A DNA stretch of 10,633 bases from Amoebophrya sp. AT5.2 (taxonomy: Eukaryota; Sar; Dinophyceae; Syndiniales; Amoebophryaceae), in the NCBI GenBank assembly GCA_005223375.1, contig RXOD01006345.1, positions 1 through 10,633 on the forward strand, written 5' to 3'. The position numbers were made by a program, and so were the translations under genes. The notes below the pieces were generated by a model that had not been told where the DNA came from, did not search any database, and saw only the letters and a list, made by a program, of their open reading frames with translations. This document shows, one piece after another, positions 1-7,645 of the stretch (within the stretch, counting starts at the first letter, position 1; every line of letters starts with the position of its first letter).

Positions 1-29
1 AGTAGCAGGAGCACAACAAGACCTAATAC

Positions 30-53
30 GAGACAAAATATGAGACAAAATAT
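30..53. repeat. Tandem duplication, 12 bp x 2
   Basis: The unit GAGACAAAATAT occurs at 30-41 and again at 42-53, without mismatch. It lies in the presumed channel intron and is followed three bases later by a second, unrelated tandem duplication. Confidence 0.85.
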
Positions 54-56
54 GGT

Positions 57-90
57 ACTGTGCGGTCAAAAAGACTGTGCGGTCAAAAAG
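57..90. repeat. Tandem duplication, 17 bp x 2
   Basis: The unit ACTGTGCGGTCAAAAAG occurs at 57-73 and 74-90 as an exact head-to-tail copy. It sits in the presumed channel intron. Confidence 0.85.
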
Positions 91-427
91 AGAAAAAGCA
101 AGTATGTAGGGCTCAGTAGATGAAAGGAGCCTGGCACAGGTTCATCATCATGTCGAAGTCGAAAGCGAAACAGTATACAGATCGCAATAGGCTAGGAGTC
201 ATTTTGGATTTTCCTTCGTCCTAGTATCTCCAGTCGAGCAGTACTTCTAGTATTTTGCCATCGATCAACCGATCAAACAATCAAAGGTCAAACTCGTATT
301 CGTAAGTACTAGTACCACCACAAGAAGTAAAAAATAGCGGCAGGCGTGGCAGGTGAGTAGCCGCAGCAGGTACTTTCTGCTCCATCCCGGAAAAACGATT
401 TTTGGAAAACCACTGTAAATTAATTAC

Positions 428-1270
428 CACGCAGCCGGCCTCCATCTGGTCGAAGATCTCCAGCGCCTTGGGCCGGCACTCGTCCCGGCAGTGGTCCACC
501 GTGTCCTGGCTCCACGTTTGGCGCACCGTCACCGGCACGTCGCAGGTGGTCTCGCAGGCCTTCGACGGCCACACGCGGTACTCCGGCAAAGTAGCGATGA
601 TGAACAGAATGGAGGAAAACATGATCGTGAGCAGCAGAAAAAAGCTCAGCCACTTCGCGACCAGGCAGCTGGAGGGCTCCTCGAACACCAAAAAGACGCG
701 CTCGAGGAAGGTGAGCTTGATGTCGAAGACCGAGTTCTTCCACACCGCCACGAACTCCCACCAACCGATCGCGCCGGACCCGTCCACGTCGTACTTCTCG
801 GAGCGGAACACGGTGTCCTCGTCTCCGATCACCCGGAGCACGCGCCGCATGGCCCGCTCGAAGTGCTGCACGTGGATCTCGTCCGAGTCCCCGAGGGAAA
901 ACCGCTCGTTCAGGGTGGAGAAGAGCTTCCGGAACATCCCGAGACCCAGCTCCTGCCGCTGCGGCGGAAAAAAACTCAGATGGCTGTCGTCCACCTGCAA
1001 AAAGTCGAAGCGGGTGAAGTCCACGGGCGGCAGCGCGCGGATGGGCGCCTCCTCGTCGCTCACCTTCTTCAACGTGGACTCGCCGGAAACGGACGCGGAC
1101 CGGAGCGTGCCCTGTTGGGCGAAGGGGTCGCTCGACTGCTTGTTGCCCAGTTTCGGGGTCGTGGACCCCGTGGCCGGGGTCTCCGGAGGCGTAAGCCCGT
1201 CATTGCCGCCCGCGGACAGGGCGGTGGCCCCAGGCTCAGGAGCAGTGGACTTGTTGTTGCGCGAAAACAT
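428..1270 (-). CDS. EF-hand-containing voltage-gated-type cation channel, first exon (partial)
   Basis: This exon encodes the N-terminal 281 residues of a plasma- or endomembrane ion channel, probably a Kv-like potassium or related cation channel gated by voltage and calcium. Residues 1-80 are a disordered Ser/Thr/Pro-rich tail. Residues 161-172 (DVDGSGAIGWWE) form a complete EF-hand calcium loop. Next comes a segment like the pre-S1/S1 region of Kv channels (FLERVFLVFEEPSS, then a membrane helix at about 205-227 ending ATLPEYR). The S1-S2 loop carries two CX3C motifs (C239/C243 and C261/C265). The text FDQMEAGCV looks like the start of S2. The frame stays open to 281, but S2 similarity stops at V281, where GTAATT offers a donor at 427. 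S2-S6 and the pore must lie beyond the left edge. The start is the ATG at 1270, the first in the frame. The EF-hand and S1 are seen; ion selectivity cannot be judged without the pore. Confidence 0.8.
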
Positions 1271-1600
1271 TAAGTGGAGGTGAGTCGGCGCTTAATATTG
1301 CTGGATCAATGATAATGAATCGATTGTAGTTCCTGAAGCTGTGTAGCAAAGAATGGCAGTGCAAGTGCCCCTCTTCTACAGCTGTTACAACCTTCAGTAG
1401 CCCCGAAACCGTGATGGTGGAACGAAGCTGGCTACAGCGACGCTACAGCCGATTCGGATCAAAGCCGAAGCCGAATAGAAGTAGAACGATCATAGTGTAC
1501 TAGACTCAGACGAGGGCGGCGCATCAGTCACAGCCACCCGCCTCGCTGTTTGAATTTCATGGGTACTTCCTAGTCGTAGTCCTATACGTGAAAATAATGC
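1271..1600. other. Non-coding region upstream of the channel gene
   Basis: No ORF with coding character is visible on either strand. As the 5' flank of the minus-strand channel gene it should hold its promoter and 5' UTR, but no TATA-like or other core element can be named with confidence. Confidence 0.4.
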
Positions 1601-1897
1601 ATGCTGACATGGGATTCGATGAATCATTTGAGGGTCCTGGACACGCGATGGTTGAGACAGGCATCGAGCTTGCAGAATCTGGCCACGGTACGAAAATTCA
1701 TCGCTGAAAACAGACGCACGTCGAAACGAAAACATCGCGCGCAAACAGCGCACAACCATGCGGTGATCGTGATTCCGGCTCAAACCATTAACATCACCGA
1801 CGCGATACACATTTTGTTGTTTTTGCACGAAAACCGAGTGGAAGACCGAAGGCGCACGAAGACCGAAGGCGAATCACGGAAGATGATTGGTCGGTGA
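1601..1897 (+). CDS. Weak plus-strand ORF, hypothetical 98-aa protein
   Basis: An ATG-started frame encodes a basic 98-residue protein rich in Arg, His and Lys with a hydrophobic patch (HAVIVIPAQTINITDAIHIL). No family is recognised. Third codon positions look somewhat G/C-biased, as in the better-supported genes here, but the antisense frame at 1490-1828 is also open, so chance is possible. If real, it would run divergently from the channel gene, against the orientation of every supported gene here. The 3' end contains a 14-bp direct repeat (1841-1871). It could be an exon of a larger plus-strand gene. Confidence 0.22.
   Translation: MLTWDSMNHLRVLDTRWLRQASSLQNLATVRKFIAENRRTSKRKHRAQTAHNHAVIVIPAQTINITDAIHILLFLHENRVEDRRRTKTEGESRKMIGR
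1841..1871. repeat. 14-bp direct repeat at 17-bp spacing
   Basis: GAAGACCGAAGGCG occurs at 1841-1854 and 1858-1871, separated by CAC. It lies inside the weak plus-strand ORF and does not keep an obvious amino-acid repeat, because the 17-bp period shifts the frame. Confidence 0.8.
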
Positions 1898-2324
1898 CGG
1901 TGACCAAACACAGTTGCACGCACGAAAGTCTGTTCATTTACGATATGGCATGTAGCTGCAGAAGCAAACAGAATGAAGCTCGTGTTCTGCATAACAAACC
2001 GAGCAAGATTTTGCAGAGTACTGTCGTGTTCTGATGTCGTGACCGCTACTTATCTTCGTTCATCGGCAGGATGGTTTGCGTTTGCGAGAAGATACTAATC
2101 GTTCGAATTTGTCATGTTCGTCACGCCCGCGTGGCGGTTGTCTTGCGTCCCTCTAACAAATCGCTGACCGTCTATGAATGATTGTTCACTGCGGCCCCGG
2201 CCGCTTACTTATGTTCGCGAAAATCCATTGAGCCTGTTCTGCCTCCTTCTGTGTCTGTCGTCCTGCCTCTAATAAAGTTCAACCAAAGAAAAGGAGAAGG
2301 ACCTCGTTGGCGCCGCAGGGCTAT
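1898..2324. other. Stretch without a supportable gene
   Basis: Open frames here are short and lack coding character. A GC-rich inverted repeat (GCGGCC/GGCCGC near 2190) and a plus-strand AATAAAG at about 2270 are present. Neither can be assigned a function. Confidence 0.3.
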
Positions 2325-2498
2325 AATTTCAAAAACTTCATCAACTTCTACATGTTCCTATCACATTCCACCGACGACCGCTGCGGCAGCGCACGTCAGC
2401 AAAAGCAGAGTTACCTACAGAAGCTGACGAACAAATACGATATCGGAATAGGTTTAGTACGAACCCGGGCCCTGCAAAGACGTAGCCTTAATGATTAG
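2325..2498 (+). CDS. Weak plus-strand terminal exon candidate
   Basis: After a plausible plus-strand acceptor (CGCCGCAG just before the start) the frame reads GYNFKNFINFYMFLSHS and continues for 57 residues to TAG at 2496-2498. No family is recognised. Its stop codon overlaps the stop codon of the convergent dehydrogenase gene at 2495-2497. Coding character is only moderate, and there is no clear upstream exon. Confidence 0.2.
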   Translation, partial: NFKNFINFYMFLSHSTDDRCGSARQQKQSYLQKLTNKYDIGIGLVRTRALQRRSLND

Positions 2499-4035
2499 AA
2501 GTTGCTTTTGAGTATTTTTTGGTACACGTAGCTGAAGTCTTTGTCGGAGAAGCCCTTTCCGTGCAGGTCTTCGTAGTAGTTTTTCAAACCGAAGGCCGCC
2601 ATTTCGACGTTCGCGTCGCAGCTCTTCGCATTCTCAATCGCGAGCGTGAGGTCCTTCACCATTAGAGACATCTTGAACCCCTTTTCGTAGTCCCGACTCG
2701 ATGGCGCGTTCGGCAGGACGTCGGGACAGGGGTTTTGCACCTCGCCGGACCAGCAACGCGCACTCGATTTGTTCATCACGTTGCAAAGCAGCGCGGGGTC
2801 CATGCCTGCATTTTTTAATTATTGGCAAAGATGATCGATCGATGACCGAATTTTTGTCCGGTTTTTCCGATGGTCTAGCTGTGGACCGGTCGAGCACAAG
2901 GAAGTGGCTGGTGGTGGTCGATGGTGGTCACGGAGGCAGTATCAGTAGGATGAGTACATGTTTGTAGTTGTACAACTATTAGTAGACTACTACAGTAGAA
3001 GTCGAAGTACATCGATCAACATCAAGTAGTCTTCCTAGGTGGGCAGATGGCAGAGGCAGAATCAATAAAATTATGTACCTGCAGCTGCAGCTACCTTACA
3101 TCGATGTATTACATTCATACATCGTAAGTACCGAGTTTCACGCCGAGTGAGATTGCTTCTGCCACAGAGATCATTTGCACGCTGAGCGCCATGTTGTTAC
3201 AAACTTTGGCGACGCTGCCGCTTCCGGACGCGCCGCAGTAAAAGATGTTCGTCCCCATGTTCATCAGGAAGGGTTTTCCTCGGTCCTCAAACACCTGCTC
3301 GCTCGACGCCCCGCACATGAACGCGAGCGTGCCCGCGGTGGCACCCGCCACACCCCCGGACACCGGCGCGTCCATCATGGAGAAGCCCTTCTCCGCCCCC
3401 GACGCCCCCAGCTCCTTCGCGAACGACGGCGCAATGGTGGTGGAGTCGACGAACAGCGTGCTCCTGCTTTTTTTGGCGTTTTCGAACAGGCCTTCCGCGC
3501 CCCGATAGACCTCCTCCGTCGTTGCGGTGTTGAACAGCATGGTGAAGACAATGTCGCACTCCGCCGCTATCTGCTTCACCGAGGCGGCGACCTCAACGTT
3601 GGAGGCCACTGCGTCGTCGCTGTCGGAGACCAAAAGCTGCGTCCTCTCCGGAAACTTGTCAAAGGCAAGAACCTTCGCGTCAGTGAATCCGCTCTGTGTG
3701 GCCTTGCGCGCAAGGTTCGCGCACATCGGGAGGCCCATGTTGCCAAGCCCGATAAAACCGAGGCGAGGCTTCACCGGTAATGCCGTGGCTGTGGAGAATC
3801 GTCTGCTCCTGGTCGTGGTGGAAGTGCTGGCGCTAGACCCAACAGAGAATCCATCACATTCGCTACTTTTCGTAGCTGCTTTTTTCCGCGCGTTCGATAT
3901 TTTTGCACCCGCCAGAGGTGGTCTACTTGATGCAGAGTAGACTGGGGGCGCGTCTCTTGCGAGCAGCGGAAACCCTCTCGATGAACTTGTCGTTGTCCGA
4001 AACGCGGGGGTCCTTGTCAGCATTGCCGCGCTCAT
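2495..4035 (-). CDS. HIBADH: 3-hydroxyisobutyrate dehydrogenase, mitochondrial (two exons)
   Basis: This enzyme oxidises 3-hydroxyisobutyrate to methylmalonate semialdehyde with NAD+ (EC 1.1.1.31), a mitochondrial step of valine breakdown. Exon 1 is 4035-3132 and exon 2 is 2805-2495; joined they give 404 residues. Residues 1 to about 88 form a Ser/Arg/Ala-rich presequence with RSRRFSTA, typical of mitochondrial import and longer than usual. The Rossmann motif is GFIGLGNMGLPM (93-104), the substrate loop DAPVSGGVAGATAGTL (222-237), and GSGSVAKVCNNM (271-282) holds the presumed catalytic Lys277. Exon 2 supplies KSSARCWS and the C-terminal helix KDLTLA. The GT-AG splice rebuilds the split Gly302 codon, giving KLGMDPALL exactly as in the family. 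It lies downstream of the small basic gene in the same direction. The beta-hydroxyacid dehydrogenase family includes close paralogues such as glyoxylate reductases, but exon 2 favours HIBADH. Confidence 0.92.
2806..3131 (-). other. HIBADH intron (326 nt, GTACTT...AG)
   Basis: The donor is GTACTTAC at 3131-3124 and the acceptor ATGCAG ends at 2806. Excision restores an uninterrupted family-consistent frame, so both boundaries are well fixed. The intron contains a perfect 14-bp palindrome TAGTTGTACAACTA at 2965-2978 and a second palindrome CTGCAGCTGCAG near the donor end. It lacks the G at +5 of a normal donor. Confidence 0.85.
2965..2978. repeat. Perfect 14-bp palindrome inside the HIBADH intron
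   Basis: TAGTTGTACAACTA is its own reverse complement. It sits near the middle of the intron and could form a short hairpin or be a remnant of an inverted-repeat element. Confidence 0.7.
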
Positions 4036-4238
4036 GTTCGGGAAATAATTCTAAGTGAGTCAGAGTCTAGCTCTACCTCGTTCTTCACGCTGGATCGCTT
4101 GTATGTTCTTCTAGCTCGACCCAACGGGTCAGATACGTTTTTGCCTTCCGACGTTTCCTCCATTGATTTCCGGGACGTCTTCTTTGCCGCGTACGCGTCG
4201 GAAACAAAAATACACTTCGTCCTGTTGTCTCGTCTCAT
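4032..4238 (-). CDS. Upstream ORF overlapping the HIBADH start (ATGA)
   Basis: A 68-codon basic ORF begins at the ATG at 4238 and its TGA (4034-4032) overlaps the HIBADH ATG (4035-4033) as ATGA. No family is recognised. It may be a translated uORF, part of the 5' UTR, or a chance frame. Its overlap with the main start is the only reason to list it. Confidence 0.25.
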   Translation of the reverse strand: MRRDNRTKCIFVSDAYAAKKTSRKSMEETSEGKNVSDPLGRARRTYKRSSVKNEVELDSDSLRIISRT

Positions 4239-4394
4239 TTCTTGTCGTTGTCTCTCTCTCGTCTCTAGCTCAAGAAAAATAAAGTTAAAGATATAAAACT
4301 AGAGCAGGGCGGTCGCCAGGCGGCGCTCGCTCCGAAGTGGTCGCGTCAACTTGAACAAGTCTTGACACGCTACAGGCTGTACAGCGCACTTTCA
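4239..4394. other. Intergenic region, small basic gene to HIBADH
   Basis: Nothing coding is supported here. With the uORF region the gap between the two genes is 359 bp, which should contain the 3' UTR of one and the 5' signals of the other. A minus-strand TTTATTTTTCTTGAG stretch near 4270 is T-rich but cannot be assigned as an acceptor with confidence. Confidence 0.4.
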
Positions 4395-4847
4395 TCAGAT
4401 CTGGTGCTGGCGATTCATGTTCCGCATGCATTGAAGAAGTCTTTCCTTGTGCGCGTTGGCGCGTTGAGCGGGGTTGCGCTTGTACAGTCGAAGATAGTCC
4501 TCGTGGTCAAATGTCAAACTGCAGAAGTTCTAGTTTTTTAATAGAACTAGAACTTACCTTGCTTTGCATAAAACATCGAGGAGGCGAACGTATTCGTTAC
4601 GCCATTTTGGATTTGGCATGAACATCATCGTGGTTCTTTCTTTTACTTTGATGAAGTTCTCCTTGTACCGTTTCTGCGGAAGCTAGTGAGGATGGAACGA
4701 TTTTGGGCAGACAATGACAGCTTCTGGCTTACCTTTCTTTTTGTTTTTCAGACCATGTTGTGAGTGTTGTAAGTTATCCCGGCGGAGCTGATAATGCGAA
4801 AACTCGCTAGCCGCCACGTCGTCTCCTGCTCGCTTGTGAAGTTTCAT
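4395..4847 (-). CDS. Small basic protein, three exons, unrecognised
   Basis: The spliced frame gives about 117 residues from the ATG at 4847. Exons are 4847-4734 (MKLHKRAGDD..., 38 codons), 4673-4558 (KRYKENFIKVKERT...KWRNEYVRLLDVLCKA) and 4518-4395 (ending RNMNRQHQI, TGA). The protein is rich in Lys, Arg, His, Asn and Gln, with no membrane helix. Such a small, basic, mostly helical composition would suit a ribonucleoprotein such as a mitochondrial ribosomal subunit, but I do not recognise the family. The second intron (4557-4519) is canonical and rebuilds a Ser codon. The first cannot be removed as plain GT-AG without a frameshift. Exons upstream of 4847 are possible: a strong acceptor (TTTTGTTTTCACAG) lies at about 4994. 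The gene sits 291 bp downstream of the PP2C stop in the same direction. Confidence 0.7.
4519..4557 (-). other. 39-nt hairpin intron
   Basis: On the minus strand this intron begins GTAAGTTCTAGTTC and ends with CTAGAACTTCTGCAG. The arms AAGTTCTAGTT and AACTAGAACTT are perfect 11-bp inverted repeats separated by a 9-nt loop, so nearly the whole intron folds into one stem with donor and acceptor brought together. GT-AG removal joins GCAAG to T to give an in-frame Ser codon and continuous coding sequence. The structure matches the terminal-inverted-repeat style of introner-like elements. Confidence 0.85.
4674..4733 (-). other. Intron with frame-breaking GT-AG and flanking AGAAA repeats
   Basis: The obvious GT-AG intron (4732-4674, 59 nt) joins the flanking exons out of frame and meets a stop after 25 codons. 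Removing 60 nt from 4733 (GGTAAG...CAG), or 63 nt from 4736, restores the frame. The pentamer AGAAA occurs at both borders (4738-4734 and 4675-4671), so the exact cut is ambiguous. A short inverted repeat GAAGCT/AGCTTC lies near the ends. Confidence 0.6.
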
Positions 4848-5138
4848 TAAAAAAAACACCTTCGGGTGATCAACATGATGTCTACTTGAATAAAATGCAC
4901 CCTACGCATCTCGACACGGGCGCTTAACGTGCACCTAGTGCGGCTACGTACTTCGTTGGACGATCAAATGAAAGGATCGGAAACGATTTTTGTCTGTGAA
5001 AACAAAACCAACATTTAGATTACCTTCTGTGAACCTTTACTGAAAACCGGAAACCAGCACCTTGCTTGGCGCCTTCATTACACTTGGGTTCAGGTAGTCA
5101 TGGGAATTTATCTGGTGCTTAAGTATTCTTATTGATTC
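4848..5138. other. Intergenic region, PP2C to small basic gene
   Basis: No complete gene is seen. On the minus strand it contains a short ATG frame (MKAPSKVLVSGFQ near 5080), a 30-nt GTAATCT...TTTTCACAG stretch that looks like a miniature intron (about 5023-4994), and a short open frame after it. These could be 5' exons of the small basic gene, but I cannot connect them in frame. Confidence 0.35.
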
Positions 5139-6940
5139 TCAAACTGGGCTCCCCGCGGTGGGCTGTATCGAGACGCAGGTGAGAATGACCGTGCAGTCGT
5201 CAGAGCTTCCTTTGGTCAGCGCCAGCGTCGTCACATCTCCCGCGATGCGTTCCAGAACCGACGCCACTTGGTTCTCCGGGTCGACTGATGATGATGTTGA
5301 AAGTGTTATATTAGTTCTGGCACGAAAAAGTTGAAAAGTTGATAATCAGATTTTATTTGAGCTCATCTCGTCTGCAGCCCAAGCCATCAGTTTGAGATCT
5401 AATATGGATATACATTCTTTCCCCGCGGTGGCGAGATAGCGCTGCAGCTGCCGCACCGACTTCTGCTTGGTTTTGATGATATTCAGAATGTCCTGGCCGT
5501 TCACGCAGTCCCAAATACCTGGGGAGACGAGAGAAATGTGGGCGGTGGAAAAACTAAAAATAACTAAGCATACGCACAACTCGCTCTCGAAATAGAAATA
5601 GATCGGTAGCCATGATGATGATACCGTCGGTTCCCTGCACTAGTAGCCCCTGGACCTCGTGAGCTTCCTTGTCTTTCTTGCGGCCCTCCGCGAGAATGTC
5701 GATTACACGGGTTTCCGGGACGATACTGATCACGCCCTTCGGCACCTTTGCTTTCACGTCGAAGTCCCCAATTGTCCGCGTCGGCTGAAGATCATCATGT
5801 CAGTTGTTGGCGTTGGTCTTTATTCTTGTTCTTGTTCATATTCTGAACTAGAAGTGGGCTCACTTTTTCCTGACTAATGAGCGTGGTCAACGTTTTTCAT
5901 GATTTGTTTCATTCGATTCATTCATCTCGCTGCACAAAAAAGATGAATTCCAACCGAGGCCGTAAGTACTTCCAACCCCTCGACGCGGCCGTCTTGAACT
6001 CGCCAGCCGAGCGAGCGGATTCGATCGCACTCGTATGGCGCGGTGGCTTTGAGGTCCCGCGACATCCAACAAAACGCGCCCGTCTCAAATGTCGCGCTCT
6101 CCGGGGAGTTCAGTGGGATGTACACTGCGCGGCAATCCCCTAGATTTGCGCACCAGAGGTACCTCAACGTCGTGTTTATCTGAAGATTAATCTGACATCA
6201 TATCCGTATACCCGCTCGCACCGCAAAAGAAAGAACGCTCCCCCAAGCCAACACACAGTGTGAAGTTTCGTTCCCCGATATTGAAAAAGTACTTTCCCCA
6301 GACGATGCAGGAGTTTGCGCAGCAGCCTGCCGTGGAGCCGGTTTTGGACAGGGTCTGCTCGATGTCTTCGAAGCCGGCCACATGCGCAGCGTGGACGTTC
6401 TTCTGGTCCAGAAAGCACTGATTAAACACGATTGACGGCAGTTGATCGGCTACCATGTCAGCCGCCATCGCGCCATCGTGACCGTCCAACACTCCAACGA
6501 TGAACATGTCCACCTGATGATTAATTAAGGTAGAGCCCATGCTAGCAAGAGAGCATCAAGTTCAAGGCGGGGCGTAGTACTCTTCACGTTTCAATGTGTA
6601 CTTACTAGTGTCAGTCTCAGAGTCACTCAGAACCAATCTGCGAATATTATAACGTTAATGGCGCATGGGAAAATAAGACCTGTTCGCTGTTCTTCCTCCG
6701 CACGTGCTCTTCGCAAAAGAAGCGATCTTCGTTGGCGTGAAATCCCGGTCGGTTTTCCTCGCTGTAAGCGCGGCACATGTAGTACATGTCCAGCTGGTTG
6801 CTGTGCTGTATTATCTCCTTCACCGACTTGGGTTCGGCGCTCTCCGCCAGCTCCGACTCCGGCGCCAACAGCCCCCGGACCGACGGCTCCGCCACGGTCT
6901 GGTACCCGACATTGCGGCTGCTGCGGTTGATCTTCGGCAT
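5139..6940 (-). CDS. PP2C-type Ser/Thr protein phosphatase (six exons)
   Basis: This is a metal-dependent (Mg/Mn) PPM/PP2C phosphatase that removes phosphate from Ser/Thr; substrate unknown. Exons on the minus strand are 6940-6680, 6513-6292, 6179-5970, 5784-5602, about 5519-5372, and 5284-5139, giving about 389 residues. Motifs run in the family order: NEDRFF (70-75, metal/phosphate site), GVLDGHDG (94-101, metal Asp97 and Gly98), GSTAG (146-150), ANLGDCRAV (172-180), GRVEGLEPTRTIGD (225-238), ATD|GIWD (290-296, metal Asp292 next to a splice) and GSSDDCTV (367-374). All metal-binding acids appear present, so activity is expected. About 60 residues between GIWD and GSSDD exceed the usual spacing. 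No signal peptide or membrane helix is seen. The ATG at 6940 opens a highly GC3-rich frame, but an upstream coding exon at about 7173 may extend the N-terminus. Splices 1 and 3 are clean GT-AG; 2, 4 and 5 are not. Confidence 0.88.
5285..5371 (-). other. PP2C intron 5, acceptor clear, donor unclear
   Basis: The acceptor CATCATCATCAG before VDPENQ is clear, but no suitable GT occurs at the end of the preceding exon, which reads AWAADEMSSNK then stop. A 3-bp CAG repeat at 5375-5373 region and at the acceptor permits an in-frame join after GCT GCA G. The donor position is a guess from frame and repeat matching only. Confidence 0.45.
5520..5601 (-). other. PP2C intron 4, no GT donor, inside the ATDGxWD motif
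   Basis: Conserved residues require ...ATD from the exon ending at 5602 to join directly to GIWD starting at 5519. The sequence after the Asp codon is CTATTTC, not GT, and the Gly codon uses the G of the apparent AG. The nearest GT donors would add extra residues in a motif that tolerates none. A 6-bp inverted repeat CGAGAG/CTCTCG lies near the ends. The boundary is therefore non-canonical or misread by a few bases. Confidence 0.6.
5785..5969 (-). other. PP2C intron 3 (185 nt, GTACTTAC...CAG)
   Basis: The donor GTACTTAC at 5969-5962 follows GRVEGLE and the acceptor CTTCAG precedes PTRTIGD; the phase is 0 on both sides. It includes a GAACAAGAACAAGAA stretch on the minus strand (5837-5823) that recurs near 7520. 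Confidence 0.75.
6514..6679 (-). other. PP2C intron 1 (166 nt, GTCTTA...CAG)
   Basis: Removal joins KNSEQ to VDMFIVGVLDGHDG in phase 0. The donor is GTCTTA and the acceptor ATCATCAG. A perfect-looking GTAAGTAC donor lies inside the intron (6604-6597) but using it would retain stops. Confidence 0.7.
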
Positions 6941-6989
6941 GGCGCGGAATTCGCGACGATCTTGTTTTGTGCCCGACGCTGACGATGGC

Positions 6990-7173
6990 CGTTGTCCTCC
7001 GACGTGCCCCTGTAGTTCTTATTTGTCCTGGTGCGTGAAAATTGGGGATTCTGTCCGCTAGAGAAGCGACGAAGCCGTTCCGGCGCGACGTGGTCGATGG
7101 TGCGAGCAAGTCTCGTGGCGAAGACTAGAGGATCATCAACAGACACGAATGATTCCTGTTGAAGGCTCAACAT
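6990..7173 (-). CDS. Possible N-terminal exon of the PP2C gene
   Basis: From the ATG at 7173 the frame reads MLSLQQESFVSVDDPLVFAT and continues with protein-like Arg/Ser-rich sequence to about 6990. It is in another frame from the exon starting at 6940, so a very short intron would be needed to join them; no convincing donor/acceptor pair is visible. Alternatives are a uORF-like 5' leader or a separate small gene. The downstream end is approximate. Confidence 0.35.
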
Positions 7174-7206
7174 CGCTTCCGACGTCCCGAAAACCAAAGA
7201 CGCCAA

Positions 7207-7645
7207 CCACGAGGAGCCTCAACATGATTGATAGCATCCAACAATCGAAAGAATTTTTAAATCCCTGATGAGCGTAACACGATAGGCACGGGTGCAGCAA
7301 CCTCGTCCAATCGTCTTCGTGGCGCGGGCAGCAGAAAGCACGAGCAGACTACAAATACAAACAATCAATGAGAATGAATGACAAAAGCTACTACCTAGAA
7401 GAACGTACTTTCTTACTTACATTACTCTACGTTTTTTGATTCGAATGAGGATGGTGTCGAGATTGCGAGCTTGTTTCGGCCCGGTCGTATGTAGTGCCAC
7501 GAGCGGCAACACCTACACCAACAAGAACAAGAACAGCATCAATATAAGCAACAGAACACGAACATGAACAAGGACAAGCAAGAGCGACACGAACGTCTAT
7601 CTCTATTTCTATACCGAGTCTGAGAGCTTCATCACGCTGGCTGGC
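7207..7645. other. Intergenic region with degenerate AAC/AAG repeats
   Basis: No gene is supported. The plus strand around 7519-7585 is a degenerate run of CAACAAGAACAAGAAC-like units, a purine-rich low-complexity tract; a reverse-complement copy of its core lies in PP2C intron 3 at 5823-5837. The region should hold the 3' end signals of the caspase-like gene and the 5' region of the PP2C gene. Confidence 0.5.

Larger units (their letters stand above)
1..427 (-). other. Intron of the channel gene, running off the left edge
   Basis: Below position 428 no frame continues the S2 helix, and the DNA becomes AT-richer with frequent stops, so this is read as intron. The donor is GTAATT at 427-422. 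No convincing acceptor and S2/S3 coding resumes in the window. It contains two adjacent tandem duplications (30-53 and 57-90). A GTACTTAC motif, which is the donor of other genes here, also occurs on the minus strand at 309-302, inside the read-through frame; its use cannot be excluded. Confidence 0.55.

Noticed and set aside
402..1283. Long plus-strand ORFs (293 and 260 aa) opposite the channel exon
   Set aside because: They are antisense shadows of a GC3-rich exon whose minus-strand product has a perfect EF-hand loop and an S1 helix; the plus-strand products have no recognisable features.
3175..3940. Plus-strand ORFs of 201 and 137 aa
   Set aside because: They are antisense to the HIBADH catalytic domain, whose motifs are unmistakable.
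6627..7109. Minus-strand 160-aa ORF overlapping PP2C exon 1
   Set aside because: It is a shifted-frame shadow; the PP2C frame carries NEDRFF and is much more GC3-biased.
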